In this document: piece by piece, positions 25,601-34,064 of the stretch
How positions within the stretch are numbered: the stretch's first letter is position 1
Layout of the letters: every line of letters begins with the position of its first letter
Source of the DNA: Cellulophaga sp. RHA19
GTDB taxonomy: Bacteria > Bacteroidota > Bacteroidia > Flavobacteriales > Flavobacteriaceae
Length of the DNA stretch: 64,000 bases
Direction: 5' to 3'
Assembly: GCF_002813425.1 (NCBI RefSeq)
Contig: NZ_PHUL01000001.1
Span: 620,001 to 684,000, forward strand
Notes under the pieces: generated by a model
Database searches by the model: none
The model's input: only the letters and a program-made list of their open reading frames with translations
Told to the model about the DNA's origin: nothing
Made by a program: the position numbers and the translations under genes

Positions 25601-26029
25601 ATGGTAGATATTACACAAAAAGCAATTACGTTAAGAACTGCAATTGCACAAGCCGTTGTAAAGGTAAGTACACAAGCCACTATAGATGCCATAAACAATA
25701 AAACTGTTCCTAAAGGAGATGTTTTTGCCATGAGTAAAGCTGCTGGTTTACTTGGTGTAAAAAAAACACCAGATTTATTACCAGACTGCCACCCTTTACC
25801 AATTGAGTTTACAGATATTACGTACCAAATTAACGACTTAGAAATAACAATTTTAATTACCGTAAAAACAAACTACAAAACCGGTGTAGAGGTAGAAGCT
25901 ATGCACGGAGCAAGTATTGTTGCCTTAAATATGTACGATATGCTAAAACCCATAGACAAAGGCATAGAAATACACCATATAAAACTTTTAAAGAAAACAG
26001 GTGGTAAATCTGACATTATCAATAAGTAA
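25601..26029 (+). CDS. moaC: Cyclic pyranopterin monophosphate synthase
   Basis: 142-residue MoaC-type protein, which with MoaA converts GTP to cyclic pyranopterin monophosphate in molybdenum-cofactor synthesis. The motifs are K-G-D-V-F-A-M-S-K-A-A-G, P-D-C-H-P-L-P-I, G-V-E-V-E-A-M-H-G-A-S, and Y-D-M-L-K carrying the catalytic Asp/Lys pair. The end K-T-G-G-K-S-D is canonical. Length is close to the family minimum. Co-transcribed with moaE. No terminator hairpin is visible after it. Confidence 0.92.
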   Translation: MVDITQKAITLRTAIAQAVVKVSTQATIDAINNKTVPKGDVFAMSKAAGLLGVKKTPDLLPDCHPLPIEFTDITYQINDLEITILITVKTNYKTGVEVEAMHGASIVALNMYDMLKPIDKGIEIHHIKLLKKTGGKSDIINK

Positions 26030-26149
26030 AATATTACTTTTTATATTTTACAAGCAATTAACTTTATGGGTTTTGCGTTTTTAAGAGAATAAACTAATTT
26101 TAATAACTCGCATATTGCGTGTATTACAATTCTCCAAAAAATAGCTGCT

Positions 26150-26449
26150 ATGGATAACCTTAAACGAGTAATTGTAGATTTTAAAAAACTTACTCCAGAA
26201 GTTTTAAAACTACTAGTAGATCGCTATCCTGCTGGGTATGGCGATAGTGACATTATAGTGTTTAAAAATGCTAAAAATGAAACTATTGAGGCAGTAGAAG
26301 TACTTACACAAGACACTAAATACCTTGTAAAAATTAGTGCAAAACTAGAGTACACTATGGAGAATTATGACGAGGACGACTATGAGGATTTTAAAGATGA
26401 TGACCCCACAGCCATCCCAGACATTTCATTACATAATAATGAGAATTAA
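26150..26449 (+). CDS. Conserved-type hypothetical acidic protein
   Basis: 99 residues, no signal peptide. I do not recognise a family. The first 65 residues look like a small alpha/beta domain (V-I-V-D-F-K-K-L-T-P-E-V-L-K-L-L-V-D-R-Y-P). The last 30 are highly acidic (E-N-Y-D-E-D-D-Y-E-D-F-K-D-D-D-P) and probably disordered. It stops one base before the end of the convergent threonine dehydrogenase gene. Its regular codon pattern and folded-looking core support a real gene. Confidence 0.6.
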   Translation: MDNLKRVIVDFKKLTPEVLKLLVDRYPAGYGDSDIIVFKNAKNETIEAVEVLTQDTKYLVKISAKLEYTMENYDEDDYEDFKDDDPTAIPDISLHNNEN

Positions 26450-26450
26450 T

Positions 26451-27392
26451 TTAGTTTGCTAAATTCTTCAGCATTGTTTCTGTAGTTTTTTCTAGATCAA
26501 ATTCTGCTTTCCAACCCCAATCTTTTTCTGCTGTAGAAGCATCTATACTTTGCGGCCATGAATCTGCTATTTCTTGTCTAAAATCTACATTATAATCAAT
26601 TTTAAACTCTGGTATTTGTTTTTGTATGCTTGCAGCAATTTCTGTTGGAGTAAAACTCATTGCAGCTAAGTTGTATGATGAGCGCTCTTTTATGTTTTCA
26701 GCCTCAGTTTCCATAATAGACACTGTAGCTCTAATAGCATCATTCATAAACATCATTGGTAGTTTTGTGTTTTCAGATAAAAAACAAGTGTATGCCTTAT
26801 TCTCTAATGCTTTATGGTAAATTTCTACAGCATAATCTGTTGTACCACCACCTGGCTGTGTTTTCCAACTAATTAAACCTGGGTAACGTAAACTACGTAC
26901 ATCTACTCCATATTTATTATGGTAATAACTACACCAACGCTCACCAGATTGTTTACTAATACCATAAACAGTACTTGGCTCCATAATTGTATTTTGTGGC
27001 GTGTTTTCTTTAGGAGTATTAGGTCCAAAAACAGCAATACTTGATGGCCAAAATATTTTACTAATTTTTTTATCTTTTGCTAAGTTTAAAACATTAAAAA
27101 GGGACCCCATATTTAAGTCCCAAGCACGCATAGGAAATTTTTCTGCAGTTGCACTTAACATAGCTGCCATTAAATAAACCTCATCTATCTCATAATGCAT
27201 TACAACATTTTCTATAGCCTTATAATCTGTAGCATCTAAAAGCTCAAAGGGACCACTAGCCATAAGATCTTCACCGCCCTCTCTAATATCACTAGCAACT
27301 ACATTATCGTTACCGTGTTTTTCTCTTAGAGCTAAAGTTAGCTCTGTACCTATTTGCCCACAGGCACCTATAATTAAGATAGATTTTTGCAC
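26451..27392 (-). CDS. L-threonine 3-dehydrogenase, short-chain dehydrogenase type
   Basis: About 313-residue extended SDR. It most resembles the NAD-dependent L-threonine dehydrogenases of Flavobacterium, which oxidise threonine to 2-amino-3-oxobutanoate and share the UDP-galactose-epimerase fold. Visible are G-A-C-G-Q-I-G-T-E-L (NAD site), the Y-G-I-S-K active-site motif in S-T-V-Y-G-I-S-K, and R-Y-P-G-L-I-S. The start is taken as GTG at 27392 (V-Q-K-S-I-L-I-I-G-A), because the longer TTG start at 27422 overlaps a TATCTTTG promoter box. No kbl partner is adjacent. Confidence 0.82.
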   Translation of the reverse strand: MQKSILIIGACGQIGTELTLALREKHGNDNVVASDIREGGEDLMASGPFELLDATDYKAIENVVMHYEIDEVYLMAAMLSATAEKFPMRAWDLNMGSLFNVLNLAKDKKISKIFWPSSIAVFGPNTPKENTPQNTIMEPSTVYGISKQSGERWCSYYHNKYGVDVRSLRYPGLISWKTQPGGGTTDYAVEIYHKALENKAYTCFLSENTKLPMMFMNDAIRATVSIMETEAENIKERSSYNLAAMSFTPTEIAASIQKQIPEFKIDYNVDFRQEIADSWPQSIDASTAEKDWGWKAEFDLEKTTETMLKNLAN

Positions 27393-27419
27393 AATAATTG
27401 GTGTTCTAAAGTTAAGCCA

Positions 27420-27427
27420 CAAAGATA
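27420..27427 (-). promoter_or_regulatory. -7 promoter box of the threonine dehydrogenase gene
   Basis: Reads TATCTTTG on the minus strand, an exact TAnnTTTG match. It overlaps the upstream TTG candidate start, which supports the internal GTG at 27392 as the real start. No clear -33 TTG. Confidence 0.5.
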
Positions 27428-27544
27428 TATTTATTAAATTAACTTTAGTCGTAATTACATATTTACTACTTATTTAACTAAATTTATAAATGAATTGAAA
27501 GTGAACAAACTTCTTATCTTATTCTTTTTTTATACTTTCGCCCT

Positions 27545-28048
27545 ATGAAGAGATTTTTCCTTTTTTTTATTTTGATTTTTAGCGTGATTTCTTGCTCTAA
27601 CAACAAGAAAGAAACCGTAAAAGAAGAGCAAGTTGCAGACAAAATTACTTTTAATGCTAAAAAGCTACCAAAGAAGATAAAACTAGATCCAAAAGTAGTT
27701 ACTGTTTTAGAAAACTGGCAAGAATACAAAGACTTTAATACTGCTATAGATGGTATGTATAAGGCTGAAAACGATGAAGACTTACGTTTAACGCTAGACC
27801 AAATTATTGACACTCAAAAAAAGCTAGAAAAATCTACTTACCCTGAAGAGTTTAATAAACCACATATAAAGAGCAGGCAAACTGTTATAAAAACATATAC
27901 TTTAAAAACTAAAGGTGCTATAGAATATAGTTTAGATGTTTTAGAACCTGCGACAGAGTTAATTACTGCTTATAACAATTTTAGAAACCAGTTTAACATA
28001 ATTGCTAACAATACTTTAGACACTAATTTAATTTTAGAAAATGAATAA
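27545..28048 (+). CDS. Hypothetical lipoprotein
   Basis: 167 residues. The leader ends in the lipobox V-I-S-C at about residues 14-17, followed by S-N-N-K-K-E. The mature part is lysine-rich and mostly helical (V-L-E-N-W-Q-E-Y-K-D-F-N-T-A-I; L-R-L-T-L-D-Q-I-I-D-T-Q-K-K-L), suggesting a small helical bundle in the periplasm. I recognise no family. Its end overlaps the start of the SnoaL-like gene by eight bases, so the two are translated as a pair. Confidence 0.7.
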   Translation: MKRFFLFFILIFSVISCSNNKKETVKEEQVADKITFNAKKLPKKIKLDPKVVTVLENWQEYKDFNTAIDGMYKAENDEDLRLTLDQIIDTQKKLEKSTYPEEFNKPHIKSRQTVIKTYTLKTKGAIEYSLDVLEPATELITAYNNFRNQFNIIANNTLDTNLILENE

Positions 28049-28529
28049 CAAGCTATTATTAATTATTATGCTAGTTGCAACTTTACAAGTTACAGCTCAA
28101 AAAACTGAAATTAATACGGTTGTAGATGCTTGGCATAAGGCTGCTGCCGATGCAAATTTTGACGCTTACTTTGGCTTAATGACAAAAGATGGTGTTTTTA
28201 TTGGTACAGATGCTACAGAAAATTGGCAGAACAAAGATTTTAAAGCTTTTTCTAAACCTTATTTTGATAAGGGAAAGGCTTGGAGTTTTACTGCTTTAGA
28301 ACGAAATGTTTATGTAGATAAATCTAAAAAAATTGCTTGGTTTGATGAGTTACTAGATACCCAAATGGAAATATGCCGTGGTTCTGGTATTTTAAAAAAA
28401 GTAAAAGGTGAATGGAAAATAGCGCATTATGTTTTATCTATTGCCATACCAAATGAGGATGTAGACAAAGTTGTTGCTCTTAAAAAAGAAAAAGACATAC
28501 AGCTAAAAAAAGAATTAAAACAAAACTAA
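28041..28529 (+). CDS. Secreted SnoaL/NTF2-like protein
   Basis: 162 residues with a signal peptide ending at about V-T-A-Q (17-20). The mature part is an NTF2-like cone: helix V-V-D-A-W-H-K-A-A-A-D-A-N-F-D-A-Y-F, the strand D-G-V-F-I-G-T-D-A-T-E-N-W, and the ending G-S-G-I-L-K-K-V-K-G-E-W-K-I-A-H-Y, typical of the SnoaL_3/DUF4440 group. These are ligand-binding or unassigned enzymes. It overlaps the preceding lipoprotein gene by eight bases and is closed by a GC-rich terminator. Confidence 0.78.
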   Translation: MNNKLLLIIMLVATLQVTAQKTEINTVVDAWHKAAADANFDAYFGLMTKDGVFIGTDATENWQNKDFKAFSKPYFDKGKAWSFTALERNVYVDKSKKIAWFDELLDTQMEICRGSGILKKVKGEWKIAHYVLSIAIPNEDVDKVVALKKEKDIQLKKELKQN

Positions 28530-28533
28530 AAAA

Positions 28534-28558
28534 GGAGCGCTAAAGCGCTCCTTTTTTT
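28534..28558. terminator. Terminator between convergent genes
   Basis: Perfect arms GGAGCGCT and AGCGCTCC with a two-base loop, A-rich before and seven Ts after, directly behind the SnoaL-like gene's stop and 20 bases before the end of the convergent TPR gene. Confidence 0.85.
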
Positions 28559-28577
28559 ATTTATAACAAACTAACTC

Positions 28578-29282
28578 TTATTTTTTTGGAGCCGTTTCTT
28601 CTGCTTTTCTTGCCTCTATAGCTTGTTTACTTAAACCAGCTAAATTAAAATTAGGAGCAATTGCCAATGCTTCATTAATTAACGCTAAAGCCGCTTCTGG
28701 GTTAGCCTGGTTATTATTAAATTCTATTAATGCTTTTAAGTGTAAAAAAGCTGCTTTAAGAGGTACTTCATAAGGTTGTTGTCTCTCGTAAAAAGCATAC
28801 TTCATACCATCCTTAGCATTAGCCAAACCATACTCAATATTTGTAATTGCACCAGCTTTATCTCCTGTTTGTATTTTTAAATCCGCTAACTCATACGCTA
28901 AAAAAGCGTTAGGAGTTCTTTTGTTTAAAATCTCAAATTGTGCAATAGCTCTTTTTACATCTCCAAGGGCTTTTAATGCTAAGGCTCTTACTTGTACGGC
29001 AAGGTTAGAGTCACTATCTTTTGTTTCTACACCAATAACACGCAATGCCTGCATATTTTGGTTGCTGTTTGCATACATAAATGCTAACGTATCTTTACGA
29101 GACTCACTTGGCGCTAAAACGTTTAAATGTGTTATAGCATTAATTATTCCTTGAGTATCTCCTTGTGCTTTCATTTGCTTATAGTACGCTTCATAATGCG
29201 TTAACAAGTCGCTTTTTTTTTGCGCAGTCATACTTACTGTACAAAGTAACACAACTGCAATAATTATCTGTTTCATTCTCAT
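28578..29282 (-). CDS. Secreted TPR-like repeat protein
   Basis: 234 residues with a signal peptide to about A-Q (20-21). The rest forms helical hairpins with TPR-like spacing: A-L-A-L-K-A-L-G-D-V-K-R-A-I-A-Q-F-E, then A-Y-E-L-A-D-L-K-I-Q-T-G-D-K-A-G-A-I, and A-A-L-A-L-I-N-E-A-L-A-I-A-P-N-F near the end. A protein-binding scaffold in the periplasm is likely. The partner is unknown. The 379-base upstream gap carries a terminator and a possible small RNA on the same strand. Confidence 0.7.
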   Translation of the reverse strand: MRMKQIIIAVVLLCTVSMTAQKKSDLLTHYEAYYKQMKAQGDTQGIINAITHLNVLAPSESRKDTLAFMYANSNQNMQALRVIGVETKDSDSNLAVQVRALALKALGDVKRAIAQFEILNKRTPNAFLAYELADLKIQTGDKAGAITNIEYGLANAKDGMKYAFYERQQPYEVPLKAAFLHLKALIEFNNNQANPEAALALINEALAIAPNFNLAGLSKQAIEARKAEETAPKK

Positions 29283-29353
29283 AATTTTAGTGACTCAAAA
29301 CTATAAAAATAATTCAAGTAAACAGTAAAAAAATAAACAAGGAGGGTTATAAT

Positions 29354-29380
29354 ACAAAAAAAGCCCTCTAAAGAGGGCTT
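29354..29380 (-). terminator. Rho-independent terminator of the candidate small RNA
   Basis: Arms AAGCCCTCT and AGAGGGCTT with a two-base loop. The T run appears on the minus strand only, so it terminates leftward transcription: the candidate RNA or an hflX read-through transcript. Confidence 0.8.
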
Positions 29381-29517
29381 ATAGGTTAAATTTGATAATA
29401 AGATTTGGGATCTTTTTATATCATTTTTATGAAAAAGGCCAGATTTGGGAAAAAAGGCGTTTTATATCGTTTGTGCAATTAATTCATTTAGATTTTTACA
29501 ACCCTTGTTTCTTAATT
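29355..29517 (-). ncRNA. Candidate small RNA downstream of hflX
   Basis: The 379-base gap 29283-29661 has no ORF longer than 28 codons. On the minus strand a full promoter (29524-29555) is followed about 140 bases later by a strong terminator (29354-29380), predicting a transcript of about 160 nt. It contains two copies of TCCCAAATCT (29401-29410 and 29441-29450). Each copy is preceded by GATATAAAA, giving an imperfect tandem module. It could be a stand-alone small RNA or the terminated leader of the TPR gene that starts at 29282. No Rfam family is claimed. Confidence 0.4.
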
Positions 29518-29523
29518 ACAGTG

Positions 29524-29555
29524 TAAATATATGGCGAACCTTAAAAGTCTGGCAA
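29524..29555 (-). promoter_or_regulatory. Promoter of the candidate small RNA
   Basis: TTG (29553-29555) and TATATTTA (29524-29531) on the minus strand are 21 bases apart, a near-consensus Bacteroidota promoter with A in place of the final G. It faces the terminator at 29354-29380. Confidence 0.45.
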
Positions 29556-29661
29556 TTTATGTTGTGAACCTGCCTTATTCTGTTGTATAAAAAATAAGCG
29601 GTTCATTTTCTTCGATAAAGTGCGCTTTTCTAGATAAATAGTAATTTATTACCGCTAACAT

Positions 29662-30873
29662 TTAGTACTCGTCTAAATGCTCTGGGTATAAAAAGTTATT
29701 ATAAGGAAAACGCGTTACGTGTATGTCTCTAACCTCATCATAAACTCTTTTTCTAAACGTATCTAAGTTCTCATTATTTAATGCTGAAATAAACAAAGCT
29801 CTATCCCCTACTTTCTGCATCCACGTTTTTTTCCACTCATCTAAAGTAAAGTGTATTTCGGTTTTTTCAGTTACCAAATCATCTTCATCTATAGTCTCGT
29901 GTGTAAACTGGTCTATCTTATTAAAAACAATTATAGTTTTTTTATCGTCTGCCTTAATTTCTTCTAAAATCTTCTGAACAGATGCTATGTGATCTTCAAA
30001 ATTAGGATGTGATATATCTACTATATGTAATAATAAGTCTGCTTCTCTTACCTCATCTAAAGTACTTTTAAAACTCTCTACCAGTTGTGTTGGCAGTTTT
30101 CTAATAAAACCTACAGTATCACTTAATAAAAATGGCAAATTACCTAAAACAACTTTACGTACAGTAGTATCTAATGTTGCAAATAATTTATCTTCTGCAA
30201 AAACTTCGCTTTTACTAACCACATTCATTAATGTAGACTTACCAACATTGGTATATCCTACTAAAGCAACCCTAACTAGAGCACCACGGTTACCACGCTG
30301 GGTTTCCATTTGCCTATCTATTTTAGATAACTTCTTTTTAAGTAATGTAATACGGTCACGTACAATACGCCTATCTGTTTCTATTTCTGTTTCACCAGGT
30401 CCACGCATACCAATACCACCTTTTTGGCGCTCTAAGTGGGTCCATAAACCAGTTAATCTTGGTAATAGATATTGATACTGTGCTAACTCTACCTGCGTAC
30501 GCGAGTAACTTGTTTGTGCACGCTGCGCAAAAATATCTAGAATAAGTGTTGTCCTATCTACTATTTTACACTTTAAATGGCGTTCTATGTTACGTTGCTG
30601 TCCTGGAGTAAGTTCATCATCAAAAATAACTGAACCTATTTCATTTTCTTCAACATAAAGTGCAACTTCATCCATTTTACCGCTTCCTATATATGTCTTA
30701 GGATTTGGTTTGTCTATTTTTTGTACAAATCGTTTGTAAACTTCGCCACCAGCAGTATAGGTTAAAAACTCTAACTCATCTAAGTATTCTGTTACCTTTT
30801 CCTCTGTTTGTGTGCTGCTTATAACTCCTATAAGAACAGCTTTTTCATATTCTACGACTATCTTCTCTAGCAT
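29662..30873 (-). CDS. hflX: GTPase HflX
   Basis: 403-residue ribosome-associated GTPase that splits stalled or heat-damaged 70S ribosomes in characterised species. The N-terminal HflX domain (about 20-190) includes F-D-D-E-L-T-P-G-Q-Q-R-N. The G domain shows G1 G-Y-T-N-V-G-K-S-T near 206-214, G3 D-T-V-G-F-I-R-K-L-P and G4 N-K-I-D. Length is close to E. coli HflX. A TAGATTTG -7-type box lies just upstream on the minus strand. The next minus-strand element is the candidate small RNA. Confidence 0.93.
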   Translation of the reverse strand: MLEKIVVEYEKAVLIGVISSTQTEEKVTEYLDELEFLTYTAGGEVYKRFVQKIDKPNPKTYIGSGKMDEVALYVEENEIGSVIFDDELTPGQQRNIERHLKCKIVDRTTLILDIFAQRAQTSYSRTQVELAQYQYLLPRLTGLWTHLERQKGGIGMRGPGETEIETDRRIVRDRITLLKKKLSKIDRQMETQRGNRGALVRVALVGYTNVGKSTLMNVVSKSEVFAEDKLFATLDTTVRKVVLGNLPFLLSDTVGFIRKLPTQLVESFKSTLDEVREADLLLHIVDISHPNFEDHIASVQKILEEIKADDKKTIIVFNKIDQFTHETIDEDDLVTEKTEIHFTLDEWKKTWMQKVGDRALFISALNNENLDTFRKRVYDEVRDIHVTRFPYNNFLYPEHLDEY

Positions 30874-30992
30874 ATGTTTAATTTATAATGCAAATCTAAT
30901 CAATACTTGCTAAGCTATTTTTGTATTTTAGCATCTAATATTAAAAAGTGAGCACTTTTTTTACTACCTTAAAATAATAAAATAAGATTAAT

Positions 30993-31928
30993 TTGGTTAC
31001 AATTGCCTTTTATAATTTAGAAAACCTATTTGACACTATTGATGACCCCACAACTTTAGATGATGATTATACTCCTAAAGGCGTAAAAAGGTGGACAAAT
31101 AATAGGTACAAGAAAAAGCTTTTTAAACTATCTAGCACTATGTCGCAGATAGGAACTCATAATTCTGACAATCCGCCAGCACTTGTTGGTATAGCAGAAG
31201 TAGAGAATGAGACCGTAGTAATAGACCTTCTTAATACTGCTAATACAGAGAATATAAATTATGCTTATGTACATTATGATTCTCCTGATGAGCGTGGTAT
31301 AGATACTGGTTTAATTTACCACAAAGACCATTTTACAGTTATACACTCTGAGCCTATACACGTACATATTATTAATACTAATGGCGAAAAAGATTACACC
31401 AGAGATATACTTTATGTACACGGTAAATTAAATGGCGAAGAAGTACACGTTTTTGTAAACCATTGGCCATCTAAAAGAGAAGGAAAAATATCTACAGATT
31501 ACAAAAGAATTGAAGCCGCCAAAGTACTTGTAAATTTTATTGAAAAGCTTGAAGAAAAATACCCTAACCCTAACTATATTATTATGGGTGATTTTAATGA
31601 CAGCCCTAAATCTGATAGTATAAAAGTACTAATGGATACTAATAAATTTTACAACCCTAGTGACCACTTATTAACCTTTGAAAAAGGTAGTGCTAGTTAC
31701 AAAAGAAAATGGAGTTTGTTTGATCAAATAATTATATCTCATAGTTTTTTAAATTATGAGAAAGGCACACACAGTTTTGTAGAGGCAAATATTTTTGATG
31801 AACATTTTTTAACCGAGTTTGATGGCAAGTTTAAAGGCACACCGTTTAGAACCTATGTTGGTCGTAAATATGTTGGTGGTTACAGTGACCATTTTCCTGT
31901 GTTTTTACAATTTAAATATAACGAGTAG
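30993..31928 (+). CDS. Endonuclease/exonuclease/phosphatase-family protein
   Basis: 311 residues of the EEP fold, metal-dependent phosphodiester or phosphate hydrolases. It starts at once with the family's first strand, F-Y-N-L-E-N-L-F-D-T, and continues with G-I-A-E-V-E-N-E, V-N-H-W-P-S-K-R (catalytic His region), I-M-G-D-F-N-D-S-P, and the final S-D-H-F-P-V. No signal peptide. There is no ATG before the conserved strand and an in-frame stop lies at 30978, so the start is probably TTG at 30993. Nucleic acid or a phospholipid may be the substrate. Confidence 0.82.
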   Translation: MVTIAFYNLENLFDTIDDPTTLDDDYTPKGVKRWTNNRYKKKLFKLSSTMSQIGTHNSDNPPALVGIAEVENETVVIDLLNTANTENINYAYVHYDSPDERGIDTGLIYHKDHFTVIHSEPIHVHIINTNGEKDYTRDILYVHGKLNGEEVHVFVNHWPSKREGKISTDYKRIEAAKVLVNFIEKLEEKYPNPNYIIMGDFNDSPKSDSIKVLMDTNKFYNPSDHLLTFEKGSASYKRKWSLFDQIIISHSFLNYEKGTHSFVEANIFDEHFLTEFDGKFKGTPFRTYVGRKYVGGYSDHFPVFLQFKYNE

Positions 31929-31936
31929 CACCAAAA

Positions 31937-32650
31937 TTATACCCTCTTAATTTCATCGGCATCTAACAACTCTTCATTGCGTAGCCTAAGAAAAACTTGG
32001 GCTATTGCAATAACATCTAATTCGCAATACTTTACAATACGGTCTATATCGTTATCAATATAAAAAACATCTCTAACCATACTACCGTCTATATCTTCTT
32101 TAGGGGAAGGTATACCAAGTACATTAGCCATTAATTTTAACGAGGTGTAGTGTTTAAAGTCGCCAAATTTCCATAGCTCCATAGTGTCTATATGCGGAAC
32201 TTCCCAAGGCTTTTTGCCAAACAAATTAAGTTTTGGAGGTAAATCTATACGGTTAATTACCATACGACGAGCTATATAAGGAAAATCAAACTCCTTACCA
32301 TTGTGTGCACATAATACATATTTAGGTGATGCAAAGTGTGTGGTTAAAAGGTTTTTAAACTCTTTTAATAATATATCTTCTTCTCCAAAAAAAGTAGTGA
32401 CTCTAAAATTACGCACATCTCCTTTTGTGTTAAAATACCCTACAGAAATACAAACAATTTTACCAAATTCTGCCCAAATACCTGCTCTATCATAAAATTC
32501 TTCTGGCGTAAAATCTTCTTTTCTTTTATAAGCTGTTTTACCTGCCCATAATTCTTTCTTCTCATCTGTCATATGGCTATATAACTCATACTCAGGGACT
32601 GTTTCAATATCTAAAAAAAGAATATGTTCTAAATTAATTTTATGTAGCAT
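31937..32650 (-). CDS. DnaQ-fold 3'-5' exonuclease, PolB-exonuclease-like
   Basis: 237-residue DEDD-type exonuclease. ExoI is F-L-D-I-E-T (Asp and Glu metal ligands). ExoII is in C-A-H-N-G-K-E-F-D-F-P-Y. ExoIII follows in V-K-Y-C-E-L-D-V with the catalytic Asp. The group is the stand-alone PolB-type exonuclease common in Bacteroidota (predicted 3'-5' exonuclease, PF10108-like), probably in DNA repair. Convergent with the EEP gene, with eight bases between them. Confidence 0.82.
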   Translation of the reverse strand: MLHKINLEHILFLDIETVPEYELYSHMTDEKKELWAGKTAYKRKEDFTPEEFYDRAGIWAEFGKIVCISVGYFNTKGDVRNFRVTTFFGEEDILLKEFKNLLTTHFASPKYVLCAHNGKEFDFPYIARRMVINRIDLPPKLNLFGKKPWEVPHIDTMELWKFGDFKHYTSLKLMANVLGIPSPKEDIDGSMVRDVFYIDNDIDRIVKYCELDVIAIAQVFLRLRNEELLDADEIKRV

Positions 32651-32774
32651 AATATTGGTTTAGTGTACTATAAGAAAAATGAATATAGGTATAAATTACC
32701 GTTTATCGAAATACAACATATACAACCAATAAAATCTTACAAATACAGTTTGTTATAAAAACAATTTACATACT

Positions 32775-33527
32775 ATGAATTTAAAATTATTACCATTAGC
32801 ATTAATTGCCGTTACTTTATTTTCTTGCTCTAGTAGTGATGACAGTGAAAATGACAACAATGTTGATGATCCTGAAAAATCTGAAGAACAAACTGCAAGC
32901 TGTGATAAAGTAGAAAACTTTGTCTTTGTTGAAAAAGATGGGCTAGTTAGCGTTGAGTTTGAAAATGCTGTTTTTAATGACTTATGGAAATTAAAAAAAG
33001 ATAACAACAATGCTACAGGAAAAGGCTATATGGTTTGGGATGGAGCCCAATATTTAAATAAGCCGGGAGAAGGCTTAGCTACGTATAGCATTAAAATAAA
33101 TAGCCCAGGAACTTATCGTTTTATGTGGAAATCTGCTGTTAAAAAAGGAAACAGTGGATCTGAGCATAACGACTCATGGTTGCGTTTTGCAGATGCTGAT
33201 GATTTTTTTGGAGAAAAAGAAGGTAGTACAGTATACCCAAAAGACACAGGAAAAACACCAAATCCTAACGGATCATCTAAAGACGGTTGGTTTAAAATAT
33301 ACAGAAGTGGTAACGATTTAGATTTTAAATGGCAAGCAAGCACATCAGACAACGATAGTCACCCTGTTTTTGTAACTTTTGATAAAGCCGGAGTTTATAC
33401 TATGGAAATATCTGCAAGGTCTTCTGGGCACGCTATAGATAAATTTGTTCTTTTTAAAGATACAGTTAAACAATCTGACGCTATTGCTGACGATATGAAA
33501 TCTAGTGAAATTACGTGTAAAAACTAA
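32775..33527 (+). CDS. Surface-type lipoprotein with carbohydrate-binding-like domain
   Basis: 250 residues. The lipobox L-F-S-C is followed by S-S-S-D-D-S-E-N-D, an acidic stretch like the lipoprotein export signals of Flavobacteriaceae, so exposure on the cell surface is predicted. The domain at about 50-235 is a beta sandwich by its pattern: Y-M-V-W-D-G-A-Q-Y, S-P-G-T-Y-R-F-M-W-K, and G-V-Y-T-M-E-I-S-A-R-S-S-G-H-A-I-D-K. It resembles glycan-binding modules attached to glycosidases, but no enzyme is fused. Ligand unknown. Confidence 0.65.
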   Translation: MNLKLLPLALIAVTLFSCSSSDDSENDNNVDDPEKSEEQTASCDKVENFVFVEKDGLVSVEFENAVFNDLWKLKKDNNNATGKGYMVWDGAQYLNKPGEGLATYSIKINSPGTYRFMWKSAVKKGNSGSEHNDSWLRFADADDFFGEKEGSTVYPKDTGKTPNPNGSSKDGWFKIYRSGNDLDFKWQASTSDNDSHPVFVTFDKAGVYTMEISARSSGHAIDKFVLFKDTVKQSDAIADDMKSSEITCKN

Positions 33528-33551
33528 ACTATTTTCACCTCAATAAAAAGT

Positions 33552-33585
33552 AAAATCCGATTTAGTACTAAATCGGATTTTTTTA
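33552..33585. terminator. Palindromic bidirectional terminator
   Basis: A 30-base perfect palindrome (33552-33581) with half AAAATCCGATTTAGT and further Ts to 33585. It separates the lipoprotein gene from the convergent ogt. Confidence 0.85.
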
Positions 33586-33590
33586 TGTTC

Positions 33591-34064
33591 TTAAAATAAA
33601 GATGTTTGCGTAACTGGGCTCTCATGTTCTAGCAACCACTTTTTACGGTGCAATCCACCTGCGTAACCAGTTAAAGAGCCATCACTACCTATAACTCTAT
33701 GGCAGGGAACCATAATCCATAATGGATTTTTTCCATTTGCAGCCGCAACAGCTCGTATGGCTTTAGGATCTCCCAGAACTTTAGATAATTCTAAATAAGA
33801 ATACGTTTTACCATATGGTATTTGTAATAGTGCATCCCATACCTTTTTTTGAAACTCTGTACCTGTTGGGTTTAGAGTTAAACTAAACTTTGTACGTTCT
33901 CCTCTAAAATATTCTTGTAGTTGGTAAACTGCATCTTCAAGCACTTCTGGAATTACTTCCGTTATTTCACCATCATCTAAAACAGAAATTACAGAAAGTC
34001 CGTCTTCATCGCCTTCTAATTTAGCAATACCTAACGGAGTCTTTATGTAAGCTGCTTCTATCAT
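33591..34064 (-). CDS. ogt: Methylated-DNA--protein-cysteine methyltransferase
   Basis: 157-residue Ogt-type repair protein that takes the alkyl group from O6-methylguanine onto its own cysteine. The active site is P-C-H-R-V-I-G near 120-126. Before it comes the helix-turn-helix region I-P-Y-G-K-T-Y-S-Y-L-E-L, and the ending is G-L-H-R-K-K-W-L-L-E-H-E. The N-terminal fold is short, as in Ogt. The ATG overlaps the preceding CNNM gene's stop by four bases, so the two are co-translated. No functional link between them is evident. Confidence 0.93.
   Translation of the reverse strand: MIEAAYIKTPLGIAKLEGDEDGLSVISVLDDGEITEVIPEVLEDAVYQLQEYFRGERTKFSLTLNPTGTEFQKKVWDALLQIPYGKTYSYLELSKVLGDPKAIRAVAAANGKNPLWIMVPCHRVIGSDGSLTGYAGGLHRKKWLLEHESPVTQTSLF

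Noticed and set aside
27393..27422. TTG start of the threonine dehydrogenase gene
   Set aside because: It overlaps a TATCTTTG promoter box; the GTG at 27392 places the Rossmann strand directly at the N-terminus as usual.
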